Assembly: GCA_003194445.1 (NCBI GenBank)
Contig: PQXF01000008.1
Coordinates: 1-64,000, forward strand
Source: Candidatus Methanogaster sp.
GTDB taxonomy: Archaea > Halobacteriota > Methanosarcinia > Methanosarcinales > Methanogasteraceae
DNA: 64,000 nt
Reading direction: 5' to 3'
In this document: one piece after another, positions 26,502 to 34,452 of the stretch
Layout: the number at the start of each line of letters is the position of its first letter
Numbering within the stretch: position 1 is the stretch's first letter
The notes under the pieces: generated by a model
Told to the model about the DNA's origin: nothing
Seen by the model: the letters and a program-made list of their open reading frames with translations, nothing else
Database searches by the model: none
Position numbers and translations under genes: made by a program

Positions 26502-26590
26502 TAGTAAATTCGCGGCGGTCGTTAGTCTGATGGGTTCTTCTTGCATCACACAGTATTTCGATTTATCGAAGGGTTTAAGTACTATTAGTT

Positions 26591-26602
26591 ACGTATATAT
26601 TA
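26591..26602 (+). promoter_or_regulatory. TATA-box-like promoter of the gerW operon
   Basis: ACGTATATATTA about 60 bases before the first small gene; the expected start of transcription is near 26625. Confidence 0.45.
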
Positions 26603-26651
26603 TCGGACAGGTCACTCAATAGACCAGTCCGAACAAAATGAGGTGAGAAAG

Positions 26652-26807
26652 ATGAATAACCCCAACCAGAACTACAACCACAGCGAAGCGCGACAGGAGA
26701 AAGACCAGTTCAGGCATACCGCGCAGGTGCCGATCACGGTCCCTGAGTACAGAGTCACTATCGAGCATGGATCGATCGGATGCTCCCAGGAGAGGTGGAC
26801 GGCATGA
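26652..26807 (+). CDS. Small protein, 51 aa, first gene of the gerW operon
   Basis: ATG 26652 is preceded by GAGGTGAG. The product begins MNNPNQNYNHSEARQEKDQF, is hydrophilic, and includes VPITVPEYRVTIEHGSIGC. No family is recognised. Its stop overlaps the next start (ATGA). Good translation signals and coupling support real expression; function is unknown. Confidence 0.5.
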   Translation: MNNPNQNYNHSEARQEKDQFRHTAQVPITVPEYRVTIEHGSIGCSQERWTA

Positions 26808-26896
26808 GCGGAACTACCATCGAGCAGAAGCCGCCAATTCACGCAACCAAAAGTGTTATCTGGTCTATTTGCGATTGGGTTAACAGAGGTGCATAA
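26804..26896 (+). CDS. Tiny protein, 30 aa, coupled to the previous gene
   Basis: Begins at the overlapping ATG and reads MSGTTIEQKPPIHATKSVIW to a stop two bases before the gerW start region. AGGAGAGG lies upstream. It may be a real small protein or serve to carry ribosomes to gerW. Confidence 0.4.
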   Translation: MSGTTIEQKPPIHATKSVIWSICDWVNRGA

Positions 26897-26898
26897 AA

Positions 26899-27306
26899 AT
26901 GGGTGTCGAAGAATTGATGCAGGAAGTCGTAGAGCAACTTGAAAAACTGGTTACCACCAAGACCATCGTCGGTGAGCCAATCACAGTAGCAGGCAAAACC
27001 GTGGTACCGATCAGCAAGGTGTCATTCGGATTTGGCAGTGCTGGAGGAGAGGGTAAGCGCGGTGAGGAAGGTGGTTTCGGTGGCGGCGGTGGCGGTGGCG
27101 CAAAGATCGAGCCGGTTGCATTCCTCGTGGTATCAGAAGACGAGGTCAAACTGTTCCCAGCAACAGGAAAGGGCATAGACCTCGGAAAGATCGTGGAAGC
27201 TGTGCCTGAAGTCGTGGATAAGCTAAAATCCCTGAGAGGAAAGAAGGGAAGGGAGACAGAGAAGACAACGGAGAAGGAGCCGGAAAAATCCGCAGACGAG
27301 GATTGA
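26899..27306 (+). CDS. GerW/YtfJ family protein
   Basis: A 135-residue protein with the YtfJ pattern: LEKLVTTKTIVGEPITVAGK, TVVPISKVSFGFGSAGGEG, a long Gly-rich stretch, then IEPVAFLVVSEDEVKLFP. The C-terminal tail is Lys/Glu-rich and disordered. In Bacillus this family is needed for spore germination, but it is widespread in non-spore formers and archaea with unknown role. AGAGGTG precedes the ATG. It is followed by a DUF2953 gene, the same pairing (ytfJ-ytfI) found in Firmicutes. Confidence 0.9.
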   Translation: MGVEELMQEVVEQLEKLVTTKTIVGEPITVAGKTVVPISKVSFGFGSAGGEGKRGEEGGFGGGGGGGAKIEPVAFLVVSEDEVKLFPATGKGIDLGKIVEAVPEVVDKLKSLRGKKGRETEKTTEKEPEKSADED

Positions 27307-27319
27307 GGGGAGTGGTATC

Positions 27320-27967
27320 TTGCACCTATCCCTTCTTATTTTTTTATTGCTTGTCATATCAACGCTTACGCTTGCACTGATGCTTCTGTTATGGATTCCG
27401 TTCGTTTTCCGGTTTGAACTGAAGCGAGACCCTGACAGCGATCCCGTGCAGAGAATCGAGATGCGATGGCTGTTTTTATCCCATGTCATCGATGGTTTCG
27501 CAGCCACCGGGCAAGAAGACCGGAGAGAGGAGAAGGAGGATGCGAAAATGGACATCAAGCGCATCTTTGAACTGTTCCGCACGCTATACCGTCCTGTGAC
27601 CACGCTGGCGCGGAGGGTGGTGCAGAAAATCGATTTCAGGGAGATTTCATGCCGCGCAACGTTCGGACTCGATGATCCCGCCGATACCGGCATGTTATCA
27701 GGGTTTCTGTACGCGGCTTTTGTCCCACTGACTCGTTATCCTGCTATCTCGATCCGGCTACAGCCGGTCTTTCATGAGCCGGCATTCGCATACTGCGTCA
27801 GGGGTTCGCTTGGGGTAACGGTTGGGCGAATGATCATTCCTGCCATCAGGTTCCTATGCGACAGCGCGGTTCGCGGGGTGATCGTGGGGCGTATCCGTGG
27901 TTCTTTGTCATCTTCTGGCGGTGTGCTTGGACGGGGGGCGCGGAAGCGCTTGCCGGGTGGTTGTTAG
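27320..27967 (+). CDS. DUF2953 (YtfI-like) membrane-anchored protein
   Basis: Starts with TTG (GAGGGGAGTGG upstream), 215 residues. An N-terminal helix (LSLLIFLLLVISTLTLALMLLLW) anchors the protein; the later block CRATFGLDDPADTGMLSGFLYAA and ISIRLQPVFHEPAFAYCVRGSL are DUF2953 signatures. It is partner of the preceding GerW-like gene, 13 bases away. Role unknown, presumably at the membrane. Confidence 0.85.
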   Translation: MHLSLLIFLLLVISTLTLALMLLLWIPFVFRFELKRDPDSDPVQRIEMRWLFLSHVIDGFAATGQEDRREEKEDAKMDIKRIFELFRTLYRPVTTLARRVVQKIDFREISCRATFGLDDPADTGMLSGFLYAAFVPLTRYPAISIRLQPVFHEPAFAYCVRGSLGVTVGRMIIPAIRFLCDSAVRGVIVGRIRGSLSSSGGVLGRGARKRLPGGC

Positions 27968-28035
27968 CCGGAGGTGGCTAATCATATTTTTTGATTTTAT
28001 GCGTTGCTTATTGCAAACAACTTTGCGACACAAAG

Positions 28036-28080
28036 CATTATATATTACAAACTCCTTTACGTTAATGTACGGAGGTACAT
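28036..28080 (+). promoter_or_regulatory. Promoter and inverted repeat before the membrane-protein array
   Basis: TATA-like CATTATATATT (28036-28046) predicts a start near 28070. There, ATGTAC (28065-28070) and GTACAT (28075-28080) form a perfect six-base inverted repeat around GGAG, so it straddles both the likely transcription start and the ribosome site. It is a candidate operator for the winged-helix regulator at the end of the array. Confidence 0.5.
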
Positions 28081-28083
28081 ATC

Positions 28084-28704
28084 ATGACACAAGAAATCAA
28101 TCTCAAAGAACTCGAGAAGAAGGCATTTCGGTCATACCACGAGGACGGCATCTGGGACATATTCCTGGGACTTATAATGATGGCAATGGCGGTCAACGCA
28201 TTTCTCTCAAAGATCGGCGTTCCTGAGCTGCAGACAATGATAGCGTTCATCGGGCTGGAGCTGGTGGCGGTAATATTCCTGATCGCCGGCAAGAAGCGCA
28301 TCACAGTCCCCCGGATCGGGCATGTCAAATTCGGCAAGACGCGCAGAGCAAAACTTACAAAAGTGAAGATAGTGCTGGCGCTTTCTGTGATTTTCGGTCT
28401 GGTTGCGCTTGCCCTGGGGATCATCATGCAGGGTGACTCGTCCGGAGTTCTGTTACCGCTCGCATGGATGGTAAATGCTCTCATCGTCTTTAGCGTGATG
28501 GCGTATTTCATGGATTTCCCGCGCCTCTACATAATCGGCATATTATATGCAATGGTATTACCAATCGATGTAGCACTCCATGAGTTCGGTATCGCCTACA
28601 TAATCTTTGGCATCGCTGCCACAATCATTCTTGTTATGGGGCTTGTCATCCTGTCCCGGTTCCTGCGTGATCATCCGCTGCCTGCAGAGGGGGTCGAACT
28701 ATGA
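28084..28704 (+). CDS. Tandem-array membrane protein, copy 1
   Basis: 206 residues with about six membrane helices. The shared family frame is an N-terminal amphipathic segment (LKELEKKAFRSYHEDGIWDI), a basic loop after helix 2 (KKRITVPRIGHVKFGKTRRAK) and the ending SRFLRDHPLPAEG. All five array members share this frame. No characterised family is recognised. GGAGG precedes the ATG; the stop overlaps the next start by four bases. Confidence 0.8.
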   Translation: MTQEINLKELEKKAFRSYHEDGIWDIFLGLIMMAMAVNAFLSKIGVPELQTMIAFIGLELVAVIFLIAGKKRITVPRIGHVKFGKTRRAKLTKVKIVLALSVIFGLVALALGIIMQGDSSGVLLPLAWMVNALIVFSVMAYFMDFPRLYIIGILYAMVLPIDVALHEFGIAYIIFGIAATIILVMGLVILSRFLRDHPLPAEGVEL

Positions 28705-29299
28705 CCCGAGCTATTGATCTGAAAGAACTCGAGAAGAAGGCATGGACATCTATTTTTGAAGATGGAATTGCCGACATAGGACTCGGTCTTCTACTCACTG
28801 TGGCAACAATTTGCCAGATATTTAATGAGAGCAGTCTTTATCTGTATTCATTATTCATAGTACCGGCACTGTTTATCATTATAGCAAAGCGATACATTAC
28901 AGCCCCCAGGATGGGGGTTGTAAAATTTAGCAGGGAGCGTACCAGAAAGAGGTTAGGCTTATATTAGTCATGACAATTTCAATTGTTTTTCTCCTGATAC
29001 TGACGGCAATAGGATCGCTTCAACGACTACCGATGGCACCAGTGGTAGTCGGAGCGATAGTCTTCATCATCCCCTGTTCAATTGCATACTTTTGGAACTG
29101 GGACCGGATGTATCTCTATGCTGTCCTGTTTACAGTATCTTTTACACTCAATGAGATAACAATAGCCGATACCGGAGTCATCGCAAGTGGTGCATACGCC
29201 TGGCTGATTTCAGGAATAATCATGATAGCGATCGGGGTTGTGTATCTGGTTAGATTTCTGCGTAAATATCCGCTGCCCGCGGAGGGGGCAGAGGCATGA
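28701..29299 (+). pseudogene. Tandem-array membrane protein, copy 2, frameshifted
   Basis: Both halves match the paralogues: the first (28701-28967) has LKELEKKAWTSIFEDGIADI through RYITAPRMGVVKFSRERTRK, the second (28970-29299) has helices 3-6 and ends VRFLRKYPLPAEG. They are in different frames, broken in the basic loop around 28945-28955. Joined, they give the normal length of about 199 residues. Either a genuine single-base loss or a base-calling error; each half could also be translated separately because an ATG opens the second. Confidence 0.7.
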
Positions 29300-29916
29300 C
29301 TCAGGATATTAACCCGAAAGAACTCGAGAAAAAGGTCTACAGGTCATATCACCGGGATGGTATTCTGGATATCTCACTTGGTTTATTGATACTTCTATTT
29401 GGCATTGCCATGTACACTCATCTGATTCCTTTTGTAGGTTTGATTCCCATCATGGTGATGAGTGCAGGATACTTAGCCAAGAAATTTGTCATAATTCCCC
29501 GAATGGGTCATGTCAACTTCAGCAATGCACGAAAAGAAAAAGAGAGAGGGAAAATGTCTTTCTGGCTGGTTCTGGGAATTGTGGTTCTTGGAGCCGTTTT
29601 GGTTGGACTTGCTAAAAGAAACATTTTGCCGGGATTGGACTCTGTGCTGCAAACATATCCTCTGCTGGCTCTGGCTGTGATAGTCTCCTCACTGATCATC
29701 GCCGCAGCACTCATGTTTGGGGCCGTCCATCTGTACGCCTACGCAGCACTGGTTTTGATAGTCCTTGTTCCGTGTCAATCCATCTATGCTCCAGAGCCGC
29801 ACAGGGTCGTTTTCGCAGGCACATTTATCCTGCTCTGCGGGCTGTTAACATTTATTCGGTTTTTGCGTAAGTATCCGCTGCCGGAAAAGGAGGCATCCGA
29901 TGTCAGCCACAATTGA
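29296..29916 (+). CDS. Tandem-array membrane protein, copy 3
   Basis: 206 residues; PKELEKKVYRSYHRDGILDI at the N-terminus, VIIPRMGHVNFSNARKEKER in the loop, and IRFLRKYPLPEKE at the end. Its start overlaps copy 2 by four bases. The codons for PEKE contain AAAAGGAGG, which acts as ribosome site for copy 4, whose start lies inside this gene (17-base overlap). Confidence 0.8.
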   Translation: MTQDINPKELEKKVYRSYHRDGILDISLGLLILLFGIAMYTHLIPFVGLIPIMVMSAGYLAKKFVIIPRMGHVNFSNARKEKERGKMSFWLVLGIVVLGAVLVGLAKRNILPGLDSVLQTYPLLALAVIVSSLIIAAALMFGAVHLYAYAALVLIVLVPCQSIYAPEPHRVVFAGTFILLCGLLTFIRFLRKYPLPEKEASDVSHN

Positions 29917-30532
29917 CCTGTCCAAGATCGAGAAAAAGGCATATCGTGATTCTCAGCAGGATGGGATCATGGAGCTTGTAATCGGGCTCTTTCTTGTTAT
30001 TATGGTTGTGCCGCAGATCAATTTAAACTACGTCTTTCTGGTACTCCTCTTACCCCCTATGTTTACGTTCATTATCGAGCGACTGCGGAAGAGGTACAGC
30101 TATCCCAGAATCGGCTATGTCAAACTCCATACCGACCCACCGAAGGAGACTGCAAAAGGAATCTTCACTTACATGATAGCAGTGCTTGTGGTTGTAGCAA
30201 TTATCTCATTTATCATATCCGGCGATATGGCAGGCCTTGAACGCTGTGTCAAATGGTCTCCGGCATTTGTTGGGTTTACATTGGTAGGAGCATTTCACTA
30301 TATGGCATCCAAGTCAGGAAGCGTTCGTTTCCATCTCTTTGCCGTCGTGTCCGCAACACTCGGATTTATCCTGTCGATGGTTGACTTTGATTCGGAGTTC
30401 AACTTCGGCGTAATCATCTATCTCCTCATCATGGGGGGACTTTTGGTGATTTCCGGGATTGTGAGGTTCATCCGGTTCCTGCACATGTATCCGCTGCCGG
30501 AAAAGGAGGTCTCCGATGTCAACACAAATTGA
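29900..30532 (+). CDS. Tandem-array membrane protein, copy 4
   Basis: 210 residues with the shared frame: LSKIEKKAYRDSQQDGIMEL, RKRYSYPRIGYVKLHTDPPK and IRFLHMYPLPEKE. It is most like copy 5 (both have DSQQDG and MASKSGSVR-type loops), suggesting the latest duplication. As in copy 3 its final codons carry the ribosome site of the next gene. Confidence 0.8.
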   Translation: MSATIDLSKIEKKAYRDSQQDGIMELVIGLFLVIMVVPQINLNYVFLVLLLPPMFTFIIERLRKRYSYPRIGYVKLHTDPPKETAKGIFTYMIAVLVVVAIISFIISGDMAGLERCVKWSPAFVGFTLVGAFHYMASKSGSVRFHLFAVVSATLGFILSMVDFDSEFNFGVIIYLLIMGGLLVISGIVRFIRFLHMYPLPEKEVSDVNTN

Positions 30533-31136
30533 TCTGCTCAAGATCGGGAAGAAGGCATACAAAGACTCCCAGCAGGACGGCTTGATGGAAATCATGATGG
30601 GACTGATCCTCATGACTTTCGGTGGATTTTTCTATTCTCCGATCTTTGCATTCTATATATTATTGATAGTATTCTCTGGAAAGATCGTAGAGTTCGTCCG
30701 AAGACGGTACACACATCCCAGAATCGGGTTTGTTAGATTCCACCGGGAAAATCCAAAGGATGCCCTGACAGGCGTCTTTCTCTTCGAACTTTCAGTCATC
30801 GTGATCATCTTCACCCTGATCTCTATATTTGGCAATGTAACGGATTATTCTAGTTGGGTGAATTGGGCGCCGTTATTCTTCGGGATGATTCTGGTCGGAC
30901 CCTTCGCCCACGCAGCATCCAAATCGGGAAGTGTCCGTTATTCCGGATATGCTATCCTGTCAGTGATTCTTGGGATATTATTCTCTTTAATAGAATTTGG
31001 ATCCGGATGTACCGGATTGATACTGTATCTGAGTCTCATAGGGGGATTCTTAGTCCTTGGCGGTCTGGCAATCTTCATACGCTTCCTGCGCAAATATCCG
31101 CTGCCGGAGACGGGGGTGCGTGATGGCAGCAAGTGA
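30516..31136 (+). CDS. Tandem-array membrane protein, copy 5
   Basis: 206 residues with LLKIGKKAYKDSQQDGLMEI, RRRYTHPRIGFVRFHRENPK and IRFLRKYPLPETG. The last 14 bases overlap the winged-helix regulator, so the whole set is one translationally coupled operon. Confidence 0.8.
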   Translation: MSTQIDLLKIGKKAYKDSQQDGLMEIMMGLILMTFGGFFYSPIFAFYILLIVFSGKIVEFVRRRYTHPRIGFVRFHRENPKDALTGVFLFELSVIVIIFTLISIFGNVTDYSSWVNWAPLFFGMILVGPFAHAASKSGSVRYSGYAILSVILGILFSLIEFGSGCTGLILYLSLIGGFLVLGGLAIFIRFLRKYPLPETGVRDGSK

Positions 31137-31440
31137 AACCGGTAGCGAAGACCTCCGACCCATCGCTGGAATCGACCGCTTGATCCACGAGCCGGCAAGG
31201 CTAATGATCATGGCATACCTCTACGTCGTCGAGAGCGCAGACTTTCTCTTCCTGATGCGCCAGACCGGGCTTACGGCTGGCAATCTCTCATCGCATACAA
31301 GCAAGCTTGAGGCTGCCGGGTACATCGAGGTCGTGAAGGAGTTTGTGGACAGAAAGCCGCATACGATGCTCCGGCTGACCGGTGCGGGCAGGGATGCATT
31401 TCAGGGGTATCGGGAGGGGATGATGCAGGTTCTTCGATGA
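31123..31440 (+). CDS. Winged-helix transcriptional regulator of the array
   Basis: 105 residues. RLIHEPARLMIMAYLYVVES begins the domain, followed by the recognition-helix region MRQTGLTAGNLSSHTSKLEA and the wing GYIEVVKEFVDRKPHTMLRL, the ArsR/MarR-like HTH_34 type often encoded beside small membrane proteins. It is coupled to the array by overlap and probably regulates it, maybe at the inverted repeat 28065-28080. A degraded partial duplicate lies at 32278-32512. Confidence 0.88.
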   Translation: MAASETGSEDLRPIAGIDRLIHEPARLMIMAYLYVVESADFLFLMRQTGLTAGNLSSHTSKLEAAGYIEVVKEFVDRKPHTMLRLTGAGRDAFQGYREGMMQVLR

Positions 31441-31613
31441 ACTGCCCATCTGACATAGAGACCAGACACTCGATATTGGGTTTATGCCATGACTTTGTTG
31501 GGTTCTGGCTCGGTCTGTTTTTGGATGTGACGTTAGATCTATGCTGTGTTCTGCAGCACTGGAATCAGTCCGGTGACACCGAATGGCGTAACATATCCAT
31601 CGAGTAGAGATGC

Positions 31614-31623
31614 GTATATTATA
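31614..31623 (+). promoter_or_regulatory. TATA-box-like promoter of the DUF4258 pair
   Basis: GTATATTATA about 30 bases before the ATG at 31645, consistent with a leaderless or near-leaderless transcript. Confidence 0.45.
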
Positions 31624-31644
31624 GTTCCAAAGAAAGTATCAACG

Positions 31645-31920
31645 ATGAAGATTCGGTTTTACATGGACCCGAAGACAAACACCTCACACATCCACCGCCA
31701 TAAAGTAACCGAACAGGAAGTGGAAGATGTCCTATCGCATCCCGGTGAAGACCGCATTGGGCACGAGGGGGTACGAGTTGCCATTGGTCAGACCCGATCC
31801 GGCAGGTACCTTCGTGTCATCTATGTGCCAGAACCAGAGAGTATATTTGTGATAACCGCATACAATTTATCAGGAAAAGCACTGATAGCTTACCGAAGAC
31901 GTATCAAAAGGAGAAAATGA
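31645..31920 (+). CDS. DUF4258 (RelE/BrnT-like) putative toxin
   Basis: A 91-residue protein: HIHRHKVTEQEVEDVLSHPG, VRVAIGQTRSGRYLRVIYV and FVITAYNLSGKALIAYRRRI are the DUF4258 pattern seen in toxin-like small proteins paired with an antitoxin. The basic C-terminus (YRRRIKRRK) fits an RNase toxin. The ATG at 31645 follows a TATA box closely. It overlaps the downstream small gene by four bases. Toxicity is inferred from family and pairing. Confidence 0.8.
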   Translation: MKIRFYMDPKTNTSHIHRHKVTEQEVEDVLSHPGEDRIGHEGVRVAIGQTRSGRYLRVIYVPEPESIFVITAYNLSGKALIAYRRRIKRRK

Positions 31921-32141
31921 GACAGAATAAACTCCCATCAGGATGGAATGAAGAGCGGGTACAGCGTGTTTTAGCGCATTATGAGAGCCAGACTGACGAA
32001 GAAGCCGTTGCCGAAGACGAAGCTGCTTATGAAGGTTCCGGAGATACGTTTATGAAAATTCCATACAAATTGGTCCCCATTGTCCGTGATCTGATTGCGC
32101 AGACCAATTCTGCCGAACATGCGAAAAAGCTAGACGTGTAG
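31917..32141 (+). CDS. Putative antitoxin of the DUF4258 pair
   Basis: A 74-residue acidic protein with GWNEERVQRVLAHYESQTDE and EAVAEDEAAYEG, a pattern common to short antitoxins found behind DUF4258 proteins. Start overlaps the toxin stop (ATGA). The toxin-first order differs from VapBC but is usual for this type. Confidence 0.75.
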   Translation: MRQNKLPSGWNEERVQRVLAHYESQTDEEAVAEDEAAYEGSGDTFMKIPYKLVPIVRDLIAQTNSAEHAKKLDV

Positions 32142-32277
32142 CGATTTGTAGTTTTATCCCCCTTTCAAATATCTTTTCTTCTATGTTCATGGATTTTCTG
32201 CGGACTTTAAGCCTGATATGCAATTTTTTTTGTGCCTGCTGCTATGCTTAACGTCCACACACAGTAAGAATCATTCC

Positions 32278-32512
32278 AGCGAAGACCTCAGAGCCCAATC
32301 GCGGGAATCGACCGCATGATCCACGAACCGGCAAGGCTCATGATTATGGCATATCCCTATATCGCCCGGGAACGCCGGCTTCCTCTTCGTGATGCGCCAG
32401 ACCGGGCTTACGGCTGGCAATCTCTCCTCGCATACAAGCAAGCTTGAGGCTGCCGGGTACATCGAGGTCGCGGGAGGAGTTTGTGGACAGAAAGCCGCAT
32501 ACGATGCTCCGG
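32278..32512 (+). pseudogene. Degraded duplicate of the winged-helix regulator gene
   Basis: Matches 31144-31374 at most positions (the stretches around GATCCACGA, TGCGCCAGACCGGGC and AAGCCGCATACGATGCTCC are the same) but has small indels in several places, so the frame is broken. It lacks the first codons and the 3' end. The DUF4258 pair lies between the intact gene and this copy. Confidence 0.85.
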
Positions 32513-33072
32513 ATGAAATAAGGAATATGGGGGAGACACTGCAATTAAAAATTAATGAAGAGAGAATATATAGGGAGAAGTCAACAATTGAAAAAGGAAC
32601 ACGAAGACTGTCTGAACATGATATGCAATCTCTAAAGAGCACTCAAAAAGGAAATAAATAGTATTAAAAAGAAGATAACGAAGATAGAAAAAAATCACCT
32701 GAAACAGTTTACCTCACTGAAGAAAAAAAGAGATGAACTTGCAAGAATCATAGATAAGAAGAAGATATATAGTGTGGATGTAGAGCTGGACCAGATAATG
32801 ACATGTTTCAAGATTTCCTTTGCGAATATCTGCTGTTACATGCCGGATGAATATTTAAACGGTGAGAAAATGACACTACAACGGCTTTTTGAGGTGATAT
32901 TTGATCTTTAAGGTACCGTAAGAATCGAAAATGGATGCCGAAATATATTTATAAAGAAAAATCCAAAACAACGGGATATCATGAAGAAATTAGAATCGGC
33001 ACTCGATTCAATTAATTGTATGAGGATTAAAGATTTGAATGGATGTATATATAACTTCAAGCTTCTCTAATT
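32513..33072 (+). pseudogene. Transposase C-terminal remnant with in-frame stops
   Basis: AT-rich, Lys-rich reading frame ending at 33070. Pieces such as QLKKEHEDCLNMICNL, LKKKRDELARIIDKKKIYSV, FANICCYMPDEYLNG and, after a stop, NPKQRDIMKKLESALDSINC and IKDLNGCIYNFKLL can be read. The last piece resembles the tail of archaeal transposases. No DDE residues are visible. Base composition is far from its neighbours, pointing to foreign DNA. Confidence 0.5.
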
Positions 33073-33111
33073 TAACTTGCCGCTATAATTCGTATAGCTA
33101 AAAGTCATGTA

Positions 33112-34446
33112 TTACTCAAATAGTTTCTTTACTTTTGGCAGTGATGAGGTCAGTGCAAAGACGACCGCCCTATCACCTGCACGAACCTGGTGGATCCCTC
33201 TGGGTACAATCACCTCGTTATCGCGCACGATCGCGCTTACTATGGCGCCTTTCGGGAACTTAGTCCTATCAAGGGTCTTCTTTGTCATCTTTGATCCGGG
33301 TGCTGCTATCAACTCGATGATCTCTGCCTGTTCACCATCGATAGTTGCGAGCGACTCAACACCAGCACCCATGCTGACGCGCAGGACACCGTCGATGGTT
33401 GCCTGTTTCGGGGAGAGTGCCGCATCGATTCCGACCATCTCAAAGAGTTCCATGTACTCGGATCGATCGACCTTTGCGATAACTTTCTTTGCGCCGAGTT
33501 GCTTTGCGAGCAGCAGGCAGAGAAGATTCTTCTCGTCGCTGTTGGTCGTTGCGATGACCACGTTCATCGTAGCCGCGCCTTCTGATCTTAGAAGCGCTTC
33601 ATCGGTGCCGTCGCCGTGCAGCACCAGTACACCGGAAAGCGCACCTGCGATCTCCAAACACCGATCCTCGTCTGCCTCAACGATCTTGAGATCAACATCG
33701 CCACGCTCTGCAAGCAGACTTGCAAGGTAGAACCCAACAGTGCCAGCGCCAACGATCATAACCTTGTTATGCATGTTCGAGCCGCCGCCAAACATCTCCT
33801 CGATCGCGATTATGGATTCCTGCTTCCCGATAACGATTATATGGTCGCCTTCATGCATAACGTCGCTGCCGTGCGGAATCAAAACGTCTTTTCCCCTGAC
33901 AAGCGCGCTGATGACGCAGCAATCAGGGATCTCCGCATCCGCAAGTGATACCCCGTCAAATGTCGTATCCCTACCAACCTTAAACTCCATCATCTTGACC
34001 TTGCCATCGGCGAATGCTTCCATGCCGACCGCAGAGGGTACTGATATGATCCCTGCAACCTCTGAGGCAAGCGTCAGTTCAGGACAGACCATGTAATCCA
34101 TGCCGATCTCTTTTCTGTGCGCAGTCGGCTTGTTTATATAGTCGGGATTCGAGACCCTGGCTATCGTCGTGCACGTCTTCTTATCCTTTGTTAACAGCTT
34201 CGTAGCGATGCAGGCGACGACATTGATCTCATCGTTGCCTGTAACAGCAACCACAAGGTCTGCTGGCAGAACCTGCTTTAAGATGCTTACATTGGCACCA
34301 TTTCCTTGAAGAACCTGCACATCCAGTTTACCTGCCCTTTCGCAGGATTCTTCCCTCCTATCGATGAGGATGACATCGTTATTCGCATATAACGCTTTTG
34401 CGATCGAGTATCCGACCTCTCCTGCACCGATGATTGCGATCTTCAT
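33112..34446 (-). CDS. trkA: Trk potassium uptake regulator TrkA
   Basis: Peripheral NAD-binding subunit gating the TrkH channel. 444 residues with two RCK repeats: IAIIGAGEVGYSIAKAL (residues 3-19) and VMIVGAGTVGFYLASLLA (about 229-246) are the two nucleotide loops, each followed by a RCK-C domain (FDGVSLADAEIPDCCVISAL and SKMTKKTLDRTKFPKGAIVS). No trkH lies in the window. It follows gap by six bases, so it is in the cooT-gap-trkA transcript. Confidence 0.95.
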   Translation of the reverse strand: MKIAIIGAGEVGYSIAKALYANNDVILIDRREESCERAGKLDVQVLQGNGANVSILKQVLPADLVVAVTGNDEINVVACIATKLLTKDKKTCTTIARVSNPDYINKPTAHRKEIGMDYMVCPELTLASEVAGIISVPSAVGMEAFADGKVKMMEFKVGRDTTFDGVSLADAEIPDCCVISALVRGKDVLIPHGSDVMHEGDHIIVIGKQESIIAIEEMFGGGSNMHNKVMIVGAGTVGFYLASLLAERGDVDLKIVEADEDRCLEIAGALSGVLVLHGDGTDEALLRSEGAATMNVVIATTNSDEKNLLCLLLAKQLGAKKVIAKVDRSEYMELFEMVGIDAALSPKQATIDGVLRVSMGAGVESLATIDGEQAEIIELIAAPGSKMTKKTLDRTKFPKGAIVSAIVRDNEVIVPRGIHQVRAGDRAVVFALTSSLPKVKKLFE

Positions 34447-34452
34447 CCGTGT

